Source: JBBIII01 sp037446575 (GTDB lineage: Bacteria > Bacteroidota > Ignavibacteria > UBA10030). Taken from it: DNA of 12,766 nucleotides. The position numbers were made by a program, and so were the translations under genes. Shown here piece after piece: positions 1 through 7,835 of the stretch (the first letter of the stretch is position 1; every line of letters starts with the position of its first letter). The stretch is taken from positions 1 to 12,766 of the forward strand of contig JBBIII010000070.1 in assembly GCA_037446575.1 (NCBI GenBank), read 5' to 3'. Below the pieces are notes generated by a model, which did not search any database, was not told the origin of the DNA, and saw only the letters and a program-made list of their open reading frames with translations.

Positions 1-17
1 AAACAGAAACCATAAGT

Positions 18-30
18 AAGTGTCAGACAT
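18..30. repeat. 13-base REP-like repeat, left copy
   Basis: AAGTGTCAGACAT lies 9 bases beyond the prfA stop codon and its exact reverse complement occurs at 12731-12743. The core is itself palindromic (TGTC, one central base, GACA). Such short intergenic palindromes beside gene ends resemble REP-type elements. Two copies only are visible here, so the family assignment is inference. Confidence 0.45.
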
Positions 31-39
31 TCGCTCTTT

Positions 40-1110
40 TCAGGCAGTAGCATTTTGCAGTTTTTCTGCTCTATCGGCAATTCGCAATTGCTCAATCAAA
101 TCATCTAAATCGCCATCAATAACTCTATCTAAGCTGTAAAGAGTAAAACCAATACGATGATCTGTTAATCTGTTTTGCGGAAAATTATATGTACGAATTT
201 TATCGCTTCTATCACCGCTCTTAACCATTGACTTCCGCTGTGCGGCTGTATTTTTTGTCTGTTCTTCAATCTTGATTTCATATAATTTTGCTCTAAGCAT
301 TTTCATTGCACGCTCACGATTCTGAAATTGCGACCGTTCCTGCTGACAGGCAACAACAATTCCACTTGGCTTATGAGTTATACGCACTGCTGTTTCAACT
401 TTGTTCACATTCTGTCCGCCTTTACCCCCAGCTCTATATGTATCAAATTGTAGGTCTGCTGGATTTATTTCAATCTCTATATCTTCAACTTCCGGTAATA
501 CAACAACCGATGCGGCAGAAGTATGTACTCGTCCCTGTGCCTCTGTTTCGGGCACACGCTGAACGCGATGAACACCGCTTTCAAATTTCATAATTCCATA
601 AGCGCCTTCGCCTGAGACAGCAAACACAATTTCCTTAAAACCACCTTTTTCAGTTTCATTCCAATCCATCAAATCTGCTTTCCATCCTTTGCGCTCGGCA
701 TAACGCGTGTACATTCGGTATAAATCTGCCGCAAATAAAGCGGCTTCTTCACCGCCAGTACCGGCACGAATTTCCATAATAAAATTCTTTGTGTCATTCG
801 GATCCTGGGGAATGAGAAGTATCTTCAATTCTTCTTCAAGCTGAGCGACTTCGATTTTTAATCTATCATATTCTTCCTGGGCAAGAGCTTTCATTTCTGG
901 ATCACTTGTTGTGTCTAACAACTCTTTACTTCCTAAATAATCATTGTAGGCTTTTTTATATCTCTGACCGGTTTTTGCAACTAAATCAAGCGAACGAAAC
1001 TCTTTTCCTAAATCACGACTTTTCTGTTGATCTCCCATTATTTTTGGGTCGCTCATAAGTGCGTTTATTTCATCGTATCGCAGAAATATTTTTTCCAATT
1101 TATCAATCAT
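40..1110 (-). CDS. prfA: Peptide chain release factor 1 (RF1)
   Basis: RF1 recognises UAA and UAG stop codons in the ribosomal A site and triggers hydrolysis of peptidyl-tRNA in the cytoplasm. The 356-residue product has the usual family length. A helical N-terminal domain covers about residues 1-105. The RF1-type stop-codon recognition tripeptide is P-E-T at 187-189 (in the context RVQRVPETE), not the S-P-F of RF2. The catalytic GGQ is at 231-233 inside AGGKGGQNVNK, whose glutamine is the usual target of PrmC methylation. The conserved SGDRSDKIRTYNFPQ block is at 298-312. The gene begins 15 bases after the upstream DUF1385 gene stops, so the two are probably co-transcribed; only a weak AAGAAAG stands before the ATG. 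Its own stop is TGA, which is read by RF2 and not RF1. prmC often follows prfA but is outside this window. Confidence 0.98.
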   Translation of the reverse strand: MIDKLEKIFLRYDEINALMSDPKIMGDQQKSRDLGKEFRSLDLVAKTGQRYKKAYNDYLGSKELLDTTSDPEMKALAQEEYDRLKIEVAQLEEELKILLIPQDPNDTKNFIMEIRAGTGGEEAALFAADLYRMYTRYAERKGWKADLMDWNETEKGGFKEIVFAVSGEGAYGIMKFESGVHRVQRVPETEAQGRVHTSAASVVVLPEVEDIEIEINPADLQFDTYRAGGKGGQNVNKVETAVRITHKPSGIVVACQQERSQFQNRERAMKMLRAKLYEIKIEEQTKNTAAQRKSMVKSGDRSDKIRTYNFPQNRLTDHRIGFTLYSLDRVIDGDLDDLIEQLRIADRAEKLQNATA

Positions 1111-1125
1111 ACTTTAAAATCTTTC

Positions 1126-2181
1126 TTAAGCGGCATTCGTAATTTCTACTTGTTCGAGTTGGAGCGCATACTTTGATGCATCTTCTTTTCCCAAGGCGCA
1201 TTTCAACGCAATTAATGCAACTTCAATTTGCAATAAATCTGGTTCTTTTGTAGTTATCTTCTGAAAAAATAGTCCCGGTGCAATTAATATTTTTCCCCAT
1301 AAAGAATTGCTATGCTTCGCTGATAATTTAATTATTTCATAAGAAATTCCGCCAACTACCGGAATGAATGGCAAATGTGTGAGCAGACGAATTGGGAGAG
1401 AAATACTGCCAAGAAAATAAATCAGGATCGAATCGAGTATACTGAATGAGAAGATTGCAACAAAAGCTACAATAAGCAGAAAACTTGTGCCGCATCGGGG
1501 ATGAAAGCGGCTGTACGTTTTTACAGTTTCAGGTTCCAGTACAGCTTTCAATTCGTAAGCAAAAACTGATTTATGCTCGGCTCCGTGATATCTAAACAAT
1601 TGCTTTATGTCTTTCATAAATGAAATTGCAATCATGTAACAAAGTAGAATTGCGATTCTGATAATTCCTGCAACAATATTAAACAAAGCCGCAGTCTGTT
1701 CAATCTCAAATACTTTTGTTGTTAAGTAGAGTGGAAGTATAAAAAATATTCCGACGCTAAGAGCAAGAGCAAAAATTAAAGTTATAGCCAAAGCAAAATT
1801 AGATTGAGCTTTCGGTTTATCATTTTTTTTCTCTTTGCCATTGGTTTTTGATTCTTTTTCTTTCTCGTCTAACATAGCAATTTCAGCTGAAAAGTTCAGC
1901 GTCTTAATTCCTAAATACATCATATCAATAAGTCCGACTGCTCCGCGTAAAATTGGCTTGGCAAGCCATTTATACTTTTCTGTAACAGATTGATATTTCA
2001 ACTGTTGAACAATAATTTTGCCGTTTGCCCGGCGCACGGCAGTTGCAACCGAGCCGGGTGCTCGCATCATAACGCCTTCAATTACTGCCTGCCCGCCAAC
2101 TTGCATTGGTTTGTTCGGATCGAAGTCCGGATTTGTCGGCGTCCAATCTTTATTATCTGTGTTTAGCACCAAAATCTCCAT
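1126..2181 (-). CDS. DUF1385 (YqhQ-type) membrane protein
   Basis: The protein belongs to the DUF1385 family (Bacillus YqhQ type), multi-pass membrane proteins annotated as putative metal-dependent enzymes; the reaction is not established. With the ATG at 2181 it has 351 residues. The family opening GGQAVIEGVMMR is at 29-40, a charged Lys/Glu-rich stretch at about 105-125, and hydrophobic segments at about 127-153, 167-188, 233-257 and 264-282. The His/Cys-rich motifs YHGAEHKSVFAYE (198-210) and RFHPRCGTSF (225-234) are likely metal ligands. The conserved tail TTKEPDLLQIEVAL is at 310-323. The reading frame is open back to a TTG at 2223, but that TTG is the start of a good -35 box (2218-2223), so the ATG is preferred. 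DUF1385 next to prfA is a known conserved pairing in several phyla. Confidence 0.93.
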   Translation of the reverse strand: MEILVLNTDNKDWTPTNPDFDPNKPMQVGGQAVIEGVMMRAPGSVATAVRRANGKIIVQQLKYQSVTEKYKWLAKPILRGAVGLIDMMYLGIKTLNFSAEIAMLDEKEKESKTNGKEKKNDKPKAQSNFALAITLIFALALSVGIFFILPLYLTTKVFEIEQTAALFNIVAGIIRIAILLCYMIAISFMKDIKQLFRYHGAEHKSVFAYELKAVLEPETVKTYSRFHPRCGTSFLLIVAFVAIFSFSILDSILIYFLGSISLPIRLLTHLPFIPVVGGISYEIIKLSAKHSNSLWGKILIAPGLFFQKITTKEPDLLQIEVALIALKCALGKEDASKYALQLEQVEITNAA

Positions 2182-2194
2182 TTTTATTTTTCTA

Positions 2195-2223
2195 AATATA
2201 CGGAAGTTTTCTGGCTCTATCAA
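2195..2223 (-). promoter_or_regulatory. Sigma70-like promoter of DUF1385-prfA
   Basis: Read on the minus strand, TTGATA (2218-2223; 5 of 6 to TTGACA) is separated by exactly 17 bases from TATATT (2195-2200; 5 of 6 to TATAAT). Transcription would begin about 6-7 bases upstream of the ATG at 2181, giving a nearly leaderless message, and no Shine-Dalgarno is present there. The match is seen in sequence; activity is inferred. Confidence 0.55.
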
Positions 2224-2260
2224 TTTGACTCAAGTTTATTTAACTTGACACTGATTTGGT

Positions 2261-4078
2261 ATGGATAAAAGAAAAAACATCGAGCTTCTTTCGCCAGCTA
2301 AAGACCTTGCAACAGGGATGGCTGCAATAAACCATGGCGCCGATGCTGTATATATTGGCACACCGAAGTATGGCGCGCGCGCCGCCGCAGGAAATTCTTT
2401 AAAAGATGTTGCGAAATTAATCAACTATGCGCACAAATATTGGGCGAAAGTGTATATAACGCTTAACACAATATTGTATGATAATGAATTAGATGAAGCT
2501 TGCTCGATTGCAAAATCGGTTTATGATGCTGGAGCGGACGCATTGATAATTCAAGATATGGCATTCATGGAAATGGATTTACCCCCGATACCTTTATTTG
2601 CAAGCACGCAAACTCATAACTATGCCCTTGATAAAATTTTATTTTTTGAGAAGGTCGGTTTTCAGCGCATTATTTTAGCGCGCGAATTATCTTTAAATCA
2701 ATTAAAAGAAATACGCGCAAATACAAATATTGAATTAGAGTGCTTTATATATGGAGCGTTGTGCGTCAGTTTTAGCGGACAATGTTATTTAAGCGAAGCT
2801 ACTCAGGGTAGAAGCGCCAATCGCGGCGAATGTGCTCAACCTTGCCGCTTGCCCTATACACTAATTAATAACAATGGAAAAGTAATTGAGAGAAATAAAT
2901 ATTTGCTCTCTCTTAAGGATTTGAATCTTTCAGAATATATTGACGACCTTATTAACGCTGGAATAACTTCTTTCAAAATTGAGGGACGTTTGAAGGATAT
3001 TAATTATGTTAAAAATGTAACTGCATTTTTTCGGAAAAAAATTGATGAGATTATAGAAAAAGATGGAGTAATAAATCGTAGTTCTTCCGGTAGAACTTAT
3101 GTTGCTTTCAATCCTGCCCTCGCTAAAACATTTAATCGCGGATTTACAGATCATTTCCTTAACCATCGAAGTAAAGAAATATTATCACCTCTAACGCCGA
3201 AATCCATTGGAGCATATTTAGGAAAAGTTGAAAGAGTAGGAAAAGGTTATTTTGTTCTTCAAAGCAAAGAGTCTGTTATAAATGGAGATGGAATTTGTTT
3301 CTTTAACAATATGGATGAGTTGCAGGGAACAAATATAAATAAAGTAGAAGGTAAAAAGATATACCCAGCCGATATTGAAGGGATTGAGACCGGTGCTATT
3401 ATTTACAGAAATTATGATCATATATTTATAAAAGAACTTCAAACTGAAAAGACCAAACGCTTAATTTCAATTGAAATATTATTTAAAGAAATTGAAAATG
3501 GATTCTTAATAAAAGCAAAAGATAAAGATGAAGTTGAAGTAGAAATTCAGAAGAAATACGAAAAAAAATATGCACTCAAACAAAATGCGGAAGAGACCAT
3601 CAGGAAACAGCTTACAAAACTTGGGAACACTCTATTCGTTTGCGACGACGTAAAAATAGAATGGAGCAAACCATATTTTCTTCCTGTTGCTGTTCTAAAC
3701 GAATTAAGACGCGAATTAATTTCTAAATTAGAAAGAGAAAGGCAAAAACTGTTGCCTAAGAGTTACTATAGAATAGCAAGAAATAATGTGCCATATCCAG
3801 AAAAGCATTTGAGCTATTTAGCAAATGTTTCAAATAAAAAAGCTCAAGCATTTTATAAAAGACATGGAATCGAAACTATAGAGCCGGCATTTGAAAAACA
3901 AGGCAATATAAGAAATGCGGTTATTATGACGATGAAACATTGTTTGAGATATCAATATGATCTGTGTCTAGGCAGAAATGTAATAAATGTTGAACCGTTA
4001 TACTTGACAGATGCAAAGAATCGCTATAGATTAGAATTTGACTGTAAGATGTGTTTAATGAAGTTGGTGTTAGAATAA
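2261..4078 (+). CDS. U32 family protein, RlhA-like (23S rRNA C2501 hydroxylation type)
   Basis: U32 proteins are called peptidases or collagenases, but the characterised bacterial members RlhA and TrhP act in RNA hydroxylation. This 605-residue protein has the N-terminal TIM-barrel-like U32 domain (ELLSPAKDLATGMAAINHGA at 8-27, GADAVYIG at 26-33). The U32 signature lies at 160-178, with Cys168 and Cys175, followed by Cys191 and Cys195 in NRGECAQPC; these four are candidate iron-sulfur ligands. The chain continues through a region like DUF3656 (about 390-500) and a C-terminal block with a second Cys set: C561 and C569 (KHCLRYQYDLC) and C595 and C598 (LEFDCKMC). The long form with DUF3656 and the C-terminal Cys block is typical of RlhA (E. 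coli 653 residues) and not of the shorter TrhP. The start fits family N-termini; no Shine-Dalgarno is seen. The substrate is inferred from architecture only. Confidence 0.9.
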   Translation: MDKRKNIELLSPAKDLATGMAAINHGADAVYIGTPKYGARAAAGNSLKDVAKLINYAHKYWAKVYITLNTILYDNELDEACSIAKSVYDAGADALIIQDMAFMEMDLPPIPLFASTQTHNYALDKILFFEKVGFQRIILARELSLNQLKEIRANTNIELECFIYGALCVSFSGQCYLSEATQGRSANRGECAQPCRLPYTLINNNGKVIERNKYLLSLKDLNLSEYIDDLINAGITSFKIEGRLKDINYVKNVTAFFRKKIDEIIEKDGVINRSSSGRTYVAFNPALAKTFNRGFTDHFLNHRSKEILSPLTPKSIGAYLGKVERVGKGYFVLQSKESVINGDGICFFNNMDELQGTNINKVEGKKIYPADIEGIETGAIIYRNYDHIFIKELQTEKTKRLISIEILFKEIENGFLIKAKDKDEVEVEIQKKYEKKYALKQNAEETIRKQLTKLGNTLFVCDDVKIEWSKPYFLPVAVLNELRRELISKLERERQKLLPKSYYRIARNNVPYPEKHLSYLANVSNKKAQAFYKRHGIETIEPAFEKQGNIRNAVIMTMKHCLRYQYDLCLGRNVINVEPLYLTDAKNRYRLEFDCKMCLMKLVLE

Positions 4079-4119
4079 AGCGGTTTGCTTTTGACTCTCA
4101 ATAATGAACTAGTTGCCAT

Positions 4120-4160
4120 CTGTAAATTTTAGCGAGGCGTAGGGAAATTGCAGTTTTTTA
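4120..4160 (+). terminator. Probable intrinsic terminator of the U32 gene
   Basis: CTGTAAATTT (4120-4129) pairs with AAATTGCAG (4145-4153) with one bulged A and one G-U pair, enclosing a 15-base loop. Six T residues follow immediately (4154-4159). The stem is AT-rich and weak, but position (42 bases after the stop) and the T-run fit. An even weaker 6-base stem (4196-4201 with 4207-4212) could serve the lipoprotein gene on the minus strand. Confidence 0.4.
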
Positions 4161-4260
4161 TTTGTGTAGGTTTTTAATCCAAGTAAAACATACGAAAACA
4201 GATACACTGTTTAATTAAGCGTTGTCGTAAATTTTTTCTTAGTCGTGGTATATACTTATT

Positions 4261-4632
4261 TTATCTTCCTTCTCGGCCAGTTTGTGTAGATCGAATCTCA
4301 GAGCGAGAATTTGTTTCTTGATTATCTGATGACGAACCACCGCGCTGGTATCCAGAATCGCGCGTTGTATATGTTGGATTTGAGTTAACAGGTTGTGGAT
4401 TAGCAATCGGCATGTAAATAGGAGCTGTAGGCGGTGGTGATGGTGGAATTGGTGAAGGTACCGGGTAAAGTACTTCTCCAATTATTGGCTCAATAATCGT
4501 TGGTGAAGAATAGACAGTTGGGCTATTTCCACTGTCATCTACAAAAGCAAGTTGTGTATAGCAACCCATTAATGAAAATGAAAAGAAAGCCATCAAAAAA
4601 TGGTTTAAAATTCTATTATTTCTTGTTTTCAT
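4261..4632 (-). CDS. Small proline-rich lipoprotein, function unknown
   Basis: I do not recognise a functional family. The 123-residue product has a lipoprotein signal peptide: basic N-terminus (MKTRNNR), hydrophobic core, and the lipobox L-M-G-C with Cys24 as the acylated residue, followed by Tyr (no Asp at +2, so outer-membrane sorting is plausible by the E. coli rule). The mature chain is low-complexity: Pro-rich at about 56-85 with an SPIPPSPPPTAPIY run, then Ser/Arg/Gly/Gln-rich and likely disordered to the end, finishing in basic residues. Short secreted chains starting Cys-Tyr-Thr-Gln recur in FCB-group genomes, as far as I recall. A good Shine-Dalgarno (AAAGGAA, 8 bases before ATG) supports the start and the reality of the gene. 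It stands alone, divergent from the GH115 gene, with no visible link to sugar use. Confidence 0.72.
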   Translation of the reverse strand: MKTRNNRILNHFLMAFFSFSLMGCYTQLAFVDDSGNSPTVYSSPTIIEPIIGEVLYPVPSPIPPSPPPTAPIYMPIANPQPVNSNPTYTTRDSGYQRGGSSSDNQETNSRSEIRSTQTGREGR

Positions 4633-4871
4633 TTTGGTATTCCTTTCAAATTACAATCTAAAATAAAACAATAGTTGTACCAGCAAAAGATTGCAGAGTA
4701 TGAGATAAAATCAGAGCTTTCTCGTATAAAAAAGTCTCCAATACGATTCAAATTATATACGCTTCCTGCGTTTTATGGTGAATTCATAGCTTCTTTTGGC
4801 TTGCATTTTTAGAATATCATCAGTAAGATTGAAGCGATTTAGTTAATTAATACTTATCACAAACCTAATGT
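4633..4871. promoter_or_regulatory. Divergent intergenic region upstream of the sugar cluster
   Basis: These 239 bases separate the lipoprotein gene (minus) from the GH115 gene (plus) and must hold both promoters. No strong sigma70 pair is seen. A modest plus-strand candidate is TTGCAT, 17 bases, TAAGAT (about 4801-4829). An inverted repeat TCGTAT (4722-4727) and ATACGA (4741-4746), spaced by 13 bases, is a possible operator half-site pair. The region codes for no protein that I can support. Confidence 0.35.
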
Positions 4872-7817
4872 ATGGTTATTACTATGAATAATTTTAGAAC
4901 AGAAAACCTAAACAATTTATATTCAATTGGCTGTAATTTATTGTATAGCATTGTATTTTTAGCGTTAATTTTTTCAAATGTAGCTTCAGCAATTGATTTG
5001 GATACATATATTTCAAAAAATAAAGTAACCAACGGTTTTACGCTTGCTACTTCTCGTAAGCCCGCGCCATTAGTGGTAAGCTCTAAAGATTTTGCAGGCG
5101 TAATAAGAATCTCGAAACATCTACAAAAAGATATTGAGAATGTTACGGGAACTGCGCCGAAACTATTTACTGACTCCATTCCGAAATCTAATGAAATAGT
5201 AATAATCGGCACAATTGGAAAAAGTCCTATAATAGATCAACTTATAAAAAACAAAATATTAAATGTTGATAACATAATTGGAAAATGGGAGGTCTCTCTC
5301 ATTCAAACAATAGAAAATCCATTTCCGAATGTTGAACGCGCACTTGTTATTGCTGGAAGCGATAAACGCGGAACAATCTATGGAATTTATGATTTATCGG
5401 AAAAAATTGGAGTATCGCCATGGTATTTTTGGGCTGATGTGCCGGTTCAGAAAAAAGAAAATATTTATATAAAACCAGGGCGTTATACTTATGGTGAGCC
5501 GAAAGTAAAGTACAGAGGAATATTTATAAATGATGAAGCGCCAGCGCTAACTGGTTGGAGTAGAGTAAGATTTGGCGGTTTCAATAGCAAGTTTTATGAG
5601 CATGTATTTGAACTGATATTGCGACTTAAAGGAAATTACCTTTGGCCCGCAATGTGGGGAAGCGCGTTTTATGATGATGATCCGGAAAATCCGCGGCTTG
5701 CTGATGAGTATGGAGTGGTAATTAGCACATCGCACCACGAACCGATGATGCGCGCGCATGATGAATGGCGGCGTTATGGCAAAGGTGCGTGGAACTATGA
5801 GAAGAACGACAGTACGCTGAGAGATTTTTGGAGCCAGAGTATCAAAAGAATGGGGACATACGAATCTGTTGTAACGCTTGCAATGCGCGGCGATGGAGAC
5901 GAGGCGATGAGTCCAACGGCTAACGTAGCTTTATTGGAACGAATTGTCGCTGATCAAAGAAAAATTTTAGCAGATGTAACAGGCAAAGATCTAACTAAAA
6001 TTCCGCAAGTATGGGCGATATATAAAGAAGTGCAGGAATATTATGACAAAGGCATGCGCGTACCTGATGATGTAACAATTTTATTGTGCGATGATAATTG
6101 GGGAAATGTGCGTAAGCTTCCTAAGGCGTCGGATTTACAACGATCTGGCGGATTTGGCATGTATTACCATTACGATTTTGTCGGCGGACCGCGAAATTAT
6201 AAATGGCTGAATACAAGTCAAATTGAACGCGTGTGGGAACAGATGCATTTAAGTTATCGCTATGGCATTGATAGAATTTGGATTGTAAATGTAGGCGATA
6301 TAAAGCCGATGGAATTCCCGATAAGTTTCTTTTTGGATTTCGCCTGGGATCCGGAGAAAATTCAAGCGTCCGATTTACCTGAATATTCACGCCGTTGGGC
6401 TGAACGTCAATTTGGCGCTAAGTATTCTAAAGAGATTGCAGAAATTTTAAACAAGTACACAAAATTTAACTCGCGACGTAAACCTGAAATGCTTGATCCC
6501 AATACTTATAGCTTAGTCAATTACCGCGAAGCAGAAACGATTGTATCGGAGTATAATTCTTTGGTCGAAAAAGCAGAGCGCGTAGGTAAGAAGCTTCCGA
6601 AAGAATATAGAGATGGTTTCTATCAATTAATATTACATCAACCGAGCGCTTGCGCAACTGTAAATGAACTTTATGTAACCGTCGGAAAGAATCGTCTTTA
6701 CGCAAATCAGGGGCGCGCATCTACAAATAATCTTGCACGGCAAGCAAGAGAATTGTTCAAAAAGGATTCTCTTATAACTCATTATTACAACAATGTAATG
6801 GCAAATGGTAAGTGGGCTCATATGATGGATCAAACTCATATCGGTTACACATATTGGCAGCAACCGGACAAAAATTATATGCCCGAGGTGAAAGAAATCC
6901 AAATTCCTAATGCAGCCGATATGGGCGTGGCGATTGAAGGTTCTGAAAAATGGTTTCCAAATGAAAAAAGCGAAGCTATTTTACCGGAGTTTGATGTTTA
7001 TAATCAACATACTTATTATATAGAAGTATTTAATCGTGGAAAGATACCATTTCAATATTTGATTGAACCGCAGAAATCTTGGATTAAAACAAATAAAAAT
7101 AAAGGAAAGATAGAGACTGAAGAGAGAATATGGGTAAGCATAGATTGGAAAAAAACCCCAAAAGGCAAACATCGTATTCCAATTACTATTACAGGGCCGA
7201 ATAAAGCGCAGGTTGTAGTATATGCGATTGTAAAGAATCCTGAAAATCCAAAGCTAAATCAAATTAAAGGTTTTGTCGAAAGCAATGGATACGTTTCGAT
7301 TGAAGCAGAGAATTACTCTAATGCAATTGGCAACTCGACGATCAATTGGATAACGATACCGAACTTAGGAAGGACAGCATCTTCTGTAACTGCTATGCCG
7401 GTAGTTGTTGAACCACAGACGCTTACTGATGATAGTCCGCGTTTGGAATATCAAGTTCATCTTTTTACTGCCGGCGAATTAAACGTGCATTTTTACATCT
7501 CGCCAATTCAGAATTTTGGATATGGAGAAGGAATTCGTTTTGCGTCTTCGTTTAATGATGAAAAGCCGCAAATAATAAATATACAGCAGGGTGAAGTTAT
7601 CCCCGATTGGAAATATCCGCAATGGTGGAATCAAATGGTAAGCGACAATGTGAAGAAAATAACATTGAAGCACAAAATCCAAAAACCTGGAGAGCAAGTT
7701 CTTAAGTTCTGGTTAATAGATCCAGGCGTCGTTTTGCAGAAAATTATCATCGTAACCGGAGAATTAAAACCGAGTTATTTAGGTCCGCCTCAAAGTTTTA
7801 ATAGAGCAATAAAATAA
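4872..7817 (+). CDS. Exported alpha-glucuronidase, glycoside hydrolase family 115
   Basis: GH115 enzymes remove (4-O-methyl-)D-glucuronic acid from the xylose backbone of glucurono(arabino)xylan, including from internal residues. The 981-residue product has an N-terminal signal peptide (hydrophobic 22-36, likely cleavage after ASA at 38-40), so it works in the periplasm or outside. Family blocks in order: FWADVPV (186-192), YRGIFINDEAPALTGW (214-229), LKGNYLWPAMW (252-262), STSHHEPM (285-292), LAMRGDGDEAM (336-346), LCDDNWGN (405-412), GMYYHYDFVGGPRNYKW (429-445) and RIWIVNVGDIKPMEFP (468-483). A helical region follows to about 640, a beta-rich linker domain at about 700-790, and the GH115 C-terminal carbohydrate-binding-like domain (VSIEAENYS onward, about 800-965). 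Two in-frame ATGs exist (4872, 4884); neither has a Shine-Dalgarno, and both give a workable signal peptide. It heads the sugar cluster. Confidence 0.94.
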   Translation: MVITMNNFRTENLNNLYSIGCNLLYSIVFLALIFSNVASAIDLDTYISKNKVTNGFTLATSRKPAPLVVSSKDFAGVIRISKHLQKDIENVTGTAPKLFTDSIPKSNEIVIIGTIGKSPIIDQLIKNKILNVDNIIGKWEVSLIQTIENPFPNVERALVIAGSDKRGTIYGIYDLSEKIGVSPWYFWADVPVQKKENIYIKPGRYTYGEPKVKYRGIFINDEAPALTGWSRVRFGGFNSKFYEHVFELILRLKGNYLWPAMWGSAFYDDDPENPRLADEYGVVISTSHHEPMMRAHDEWRRYGKGAWNYEKNDSTLRDFWSQSIKRMGTYESVVTLAMRGDGDEAMSPTANVALLERIVADQRKILADVTGKDLTKIPQVWAIYKEVQEYYDKGMRVPDDVTILLCDDNWGNVRKLPKASDLQRSGGFGMYYHYDFVGGPRNYKWLNTSQIERVWEQMHLSYRYGIDRIWIVNVGDIKPMEFPISFFLDFAWDPEKIQASDLPEYSRRWAERQFGAKYSKEIAEILNKYTKFNSRRKPEMLDPNTYSLVNYREAETIVSEYNSLVEKAERVGKKLPKEYRDGFYQLILHQPSACATVNELYVTVGKNRLYANQGRASTNNLARQARELFKKDSLITHYYNNVMANGKWAHMMDQTHIGYTYWQQPDKNYMPEVKEIQIPNAADMGVAIEGSEKWFPNEKSEAILPEFDVYNQHTYYIEVFNRGKIPFQYLIEPQKSWIKTNKNKGKIETEERIWVSIDWKKTPKGKHRIPITITGPNKAQVVVYAIVKNPENPKLNQIKGFVESNGYVSIEAENYSNAIGNSTINWITIPNLGRTASSVTAMPVVVEPQTLTDDSPRLEYQVHLFTAGELNVHFYISPIQNFGYGEGIRFASSFNDEKPQIINIQQGEVIPDWKYPQWWNQMVSDNVKKITLKHKIQKPGEQVLKFWLIDPGVVLQKIIIVTGELKPSYLGPPQSFNRAIK

Positions 7818-7835
7818 AAATAGAAAGGACTCATT

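Noticed and set aside
1126..2223. Longer DUF1385 protein starting at TTG 2223
   Set aside because: The TTG is part of a good -35 box, no Shine-Dalgarno precedes it, and the 14 extra residues look unrelated to the family.
2245..2250. TTGACA as -35 box of the U32 gene
   Set aside because: A correctly spaced -10 would fall inside the coding sequence, and no good -10 is found there.
4239..4481. An 80-codon His-rich frame on the minus strand overlapping the lipoprotein gene
   Set aside because: It is out of frame with a gene that has a clear Shine-Dalgarno, signal peptide and lipobox; the His run is the Pro-rich codon stretch read in another frame.
4795..4808. TTGGC...TTGCA as a sigma54 promoter
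   Set aside because: The GG and GC elements are only 3 bases apart, far too close for the -24/-12 geometry.
4868..4891. A 7-codon Tyr-rich frame (MYGYYYE) overlapping the GH115 start
   Set aside because: No ribosome binding site, and its sequence is fixed by the overlapping GH115 N-terminus and upstream ATG; chance is the simpler reading.
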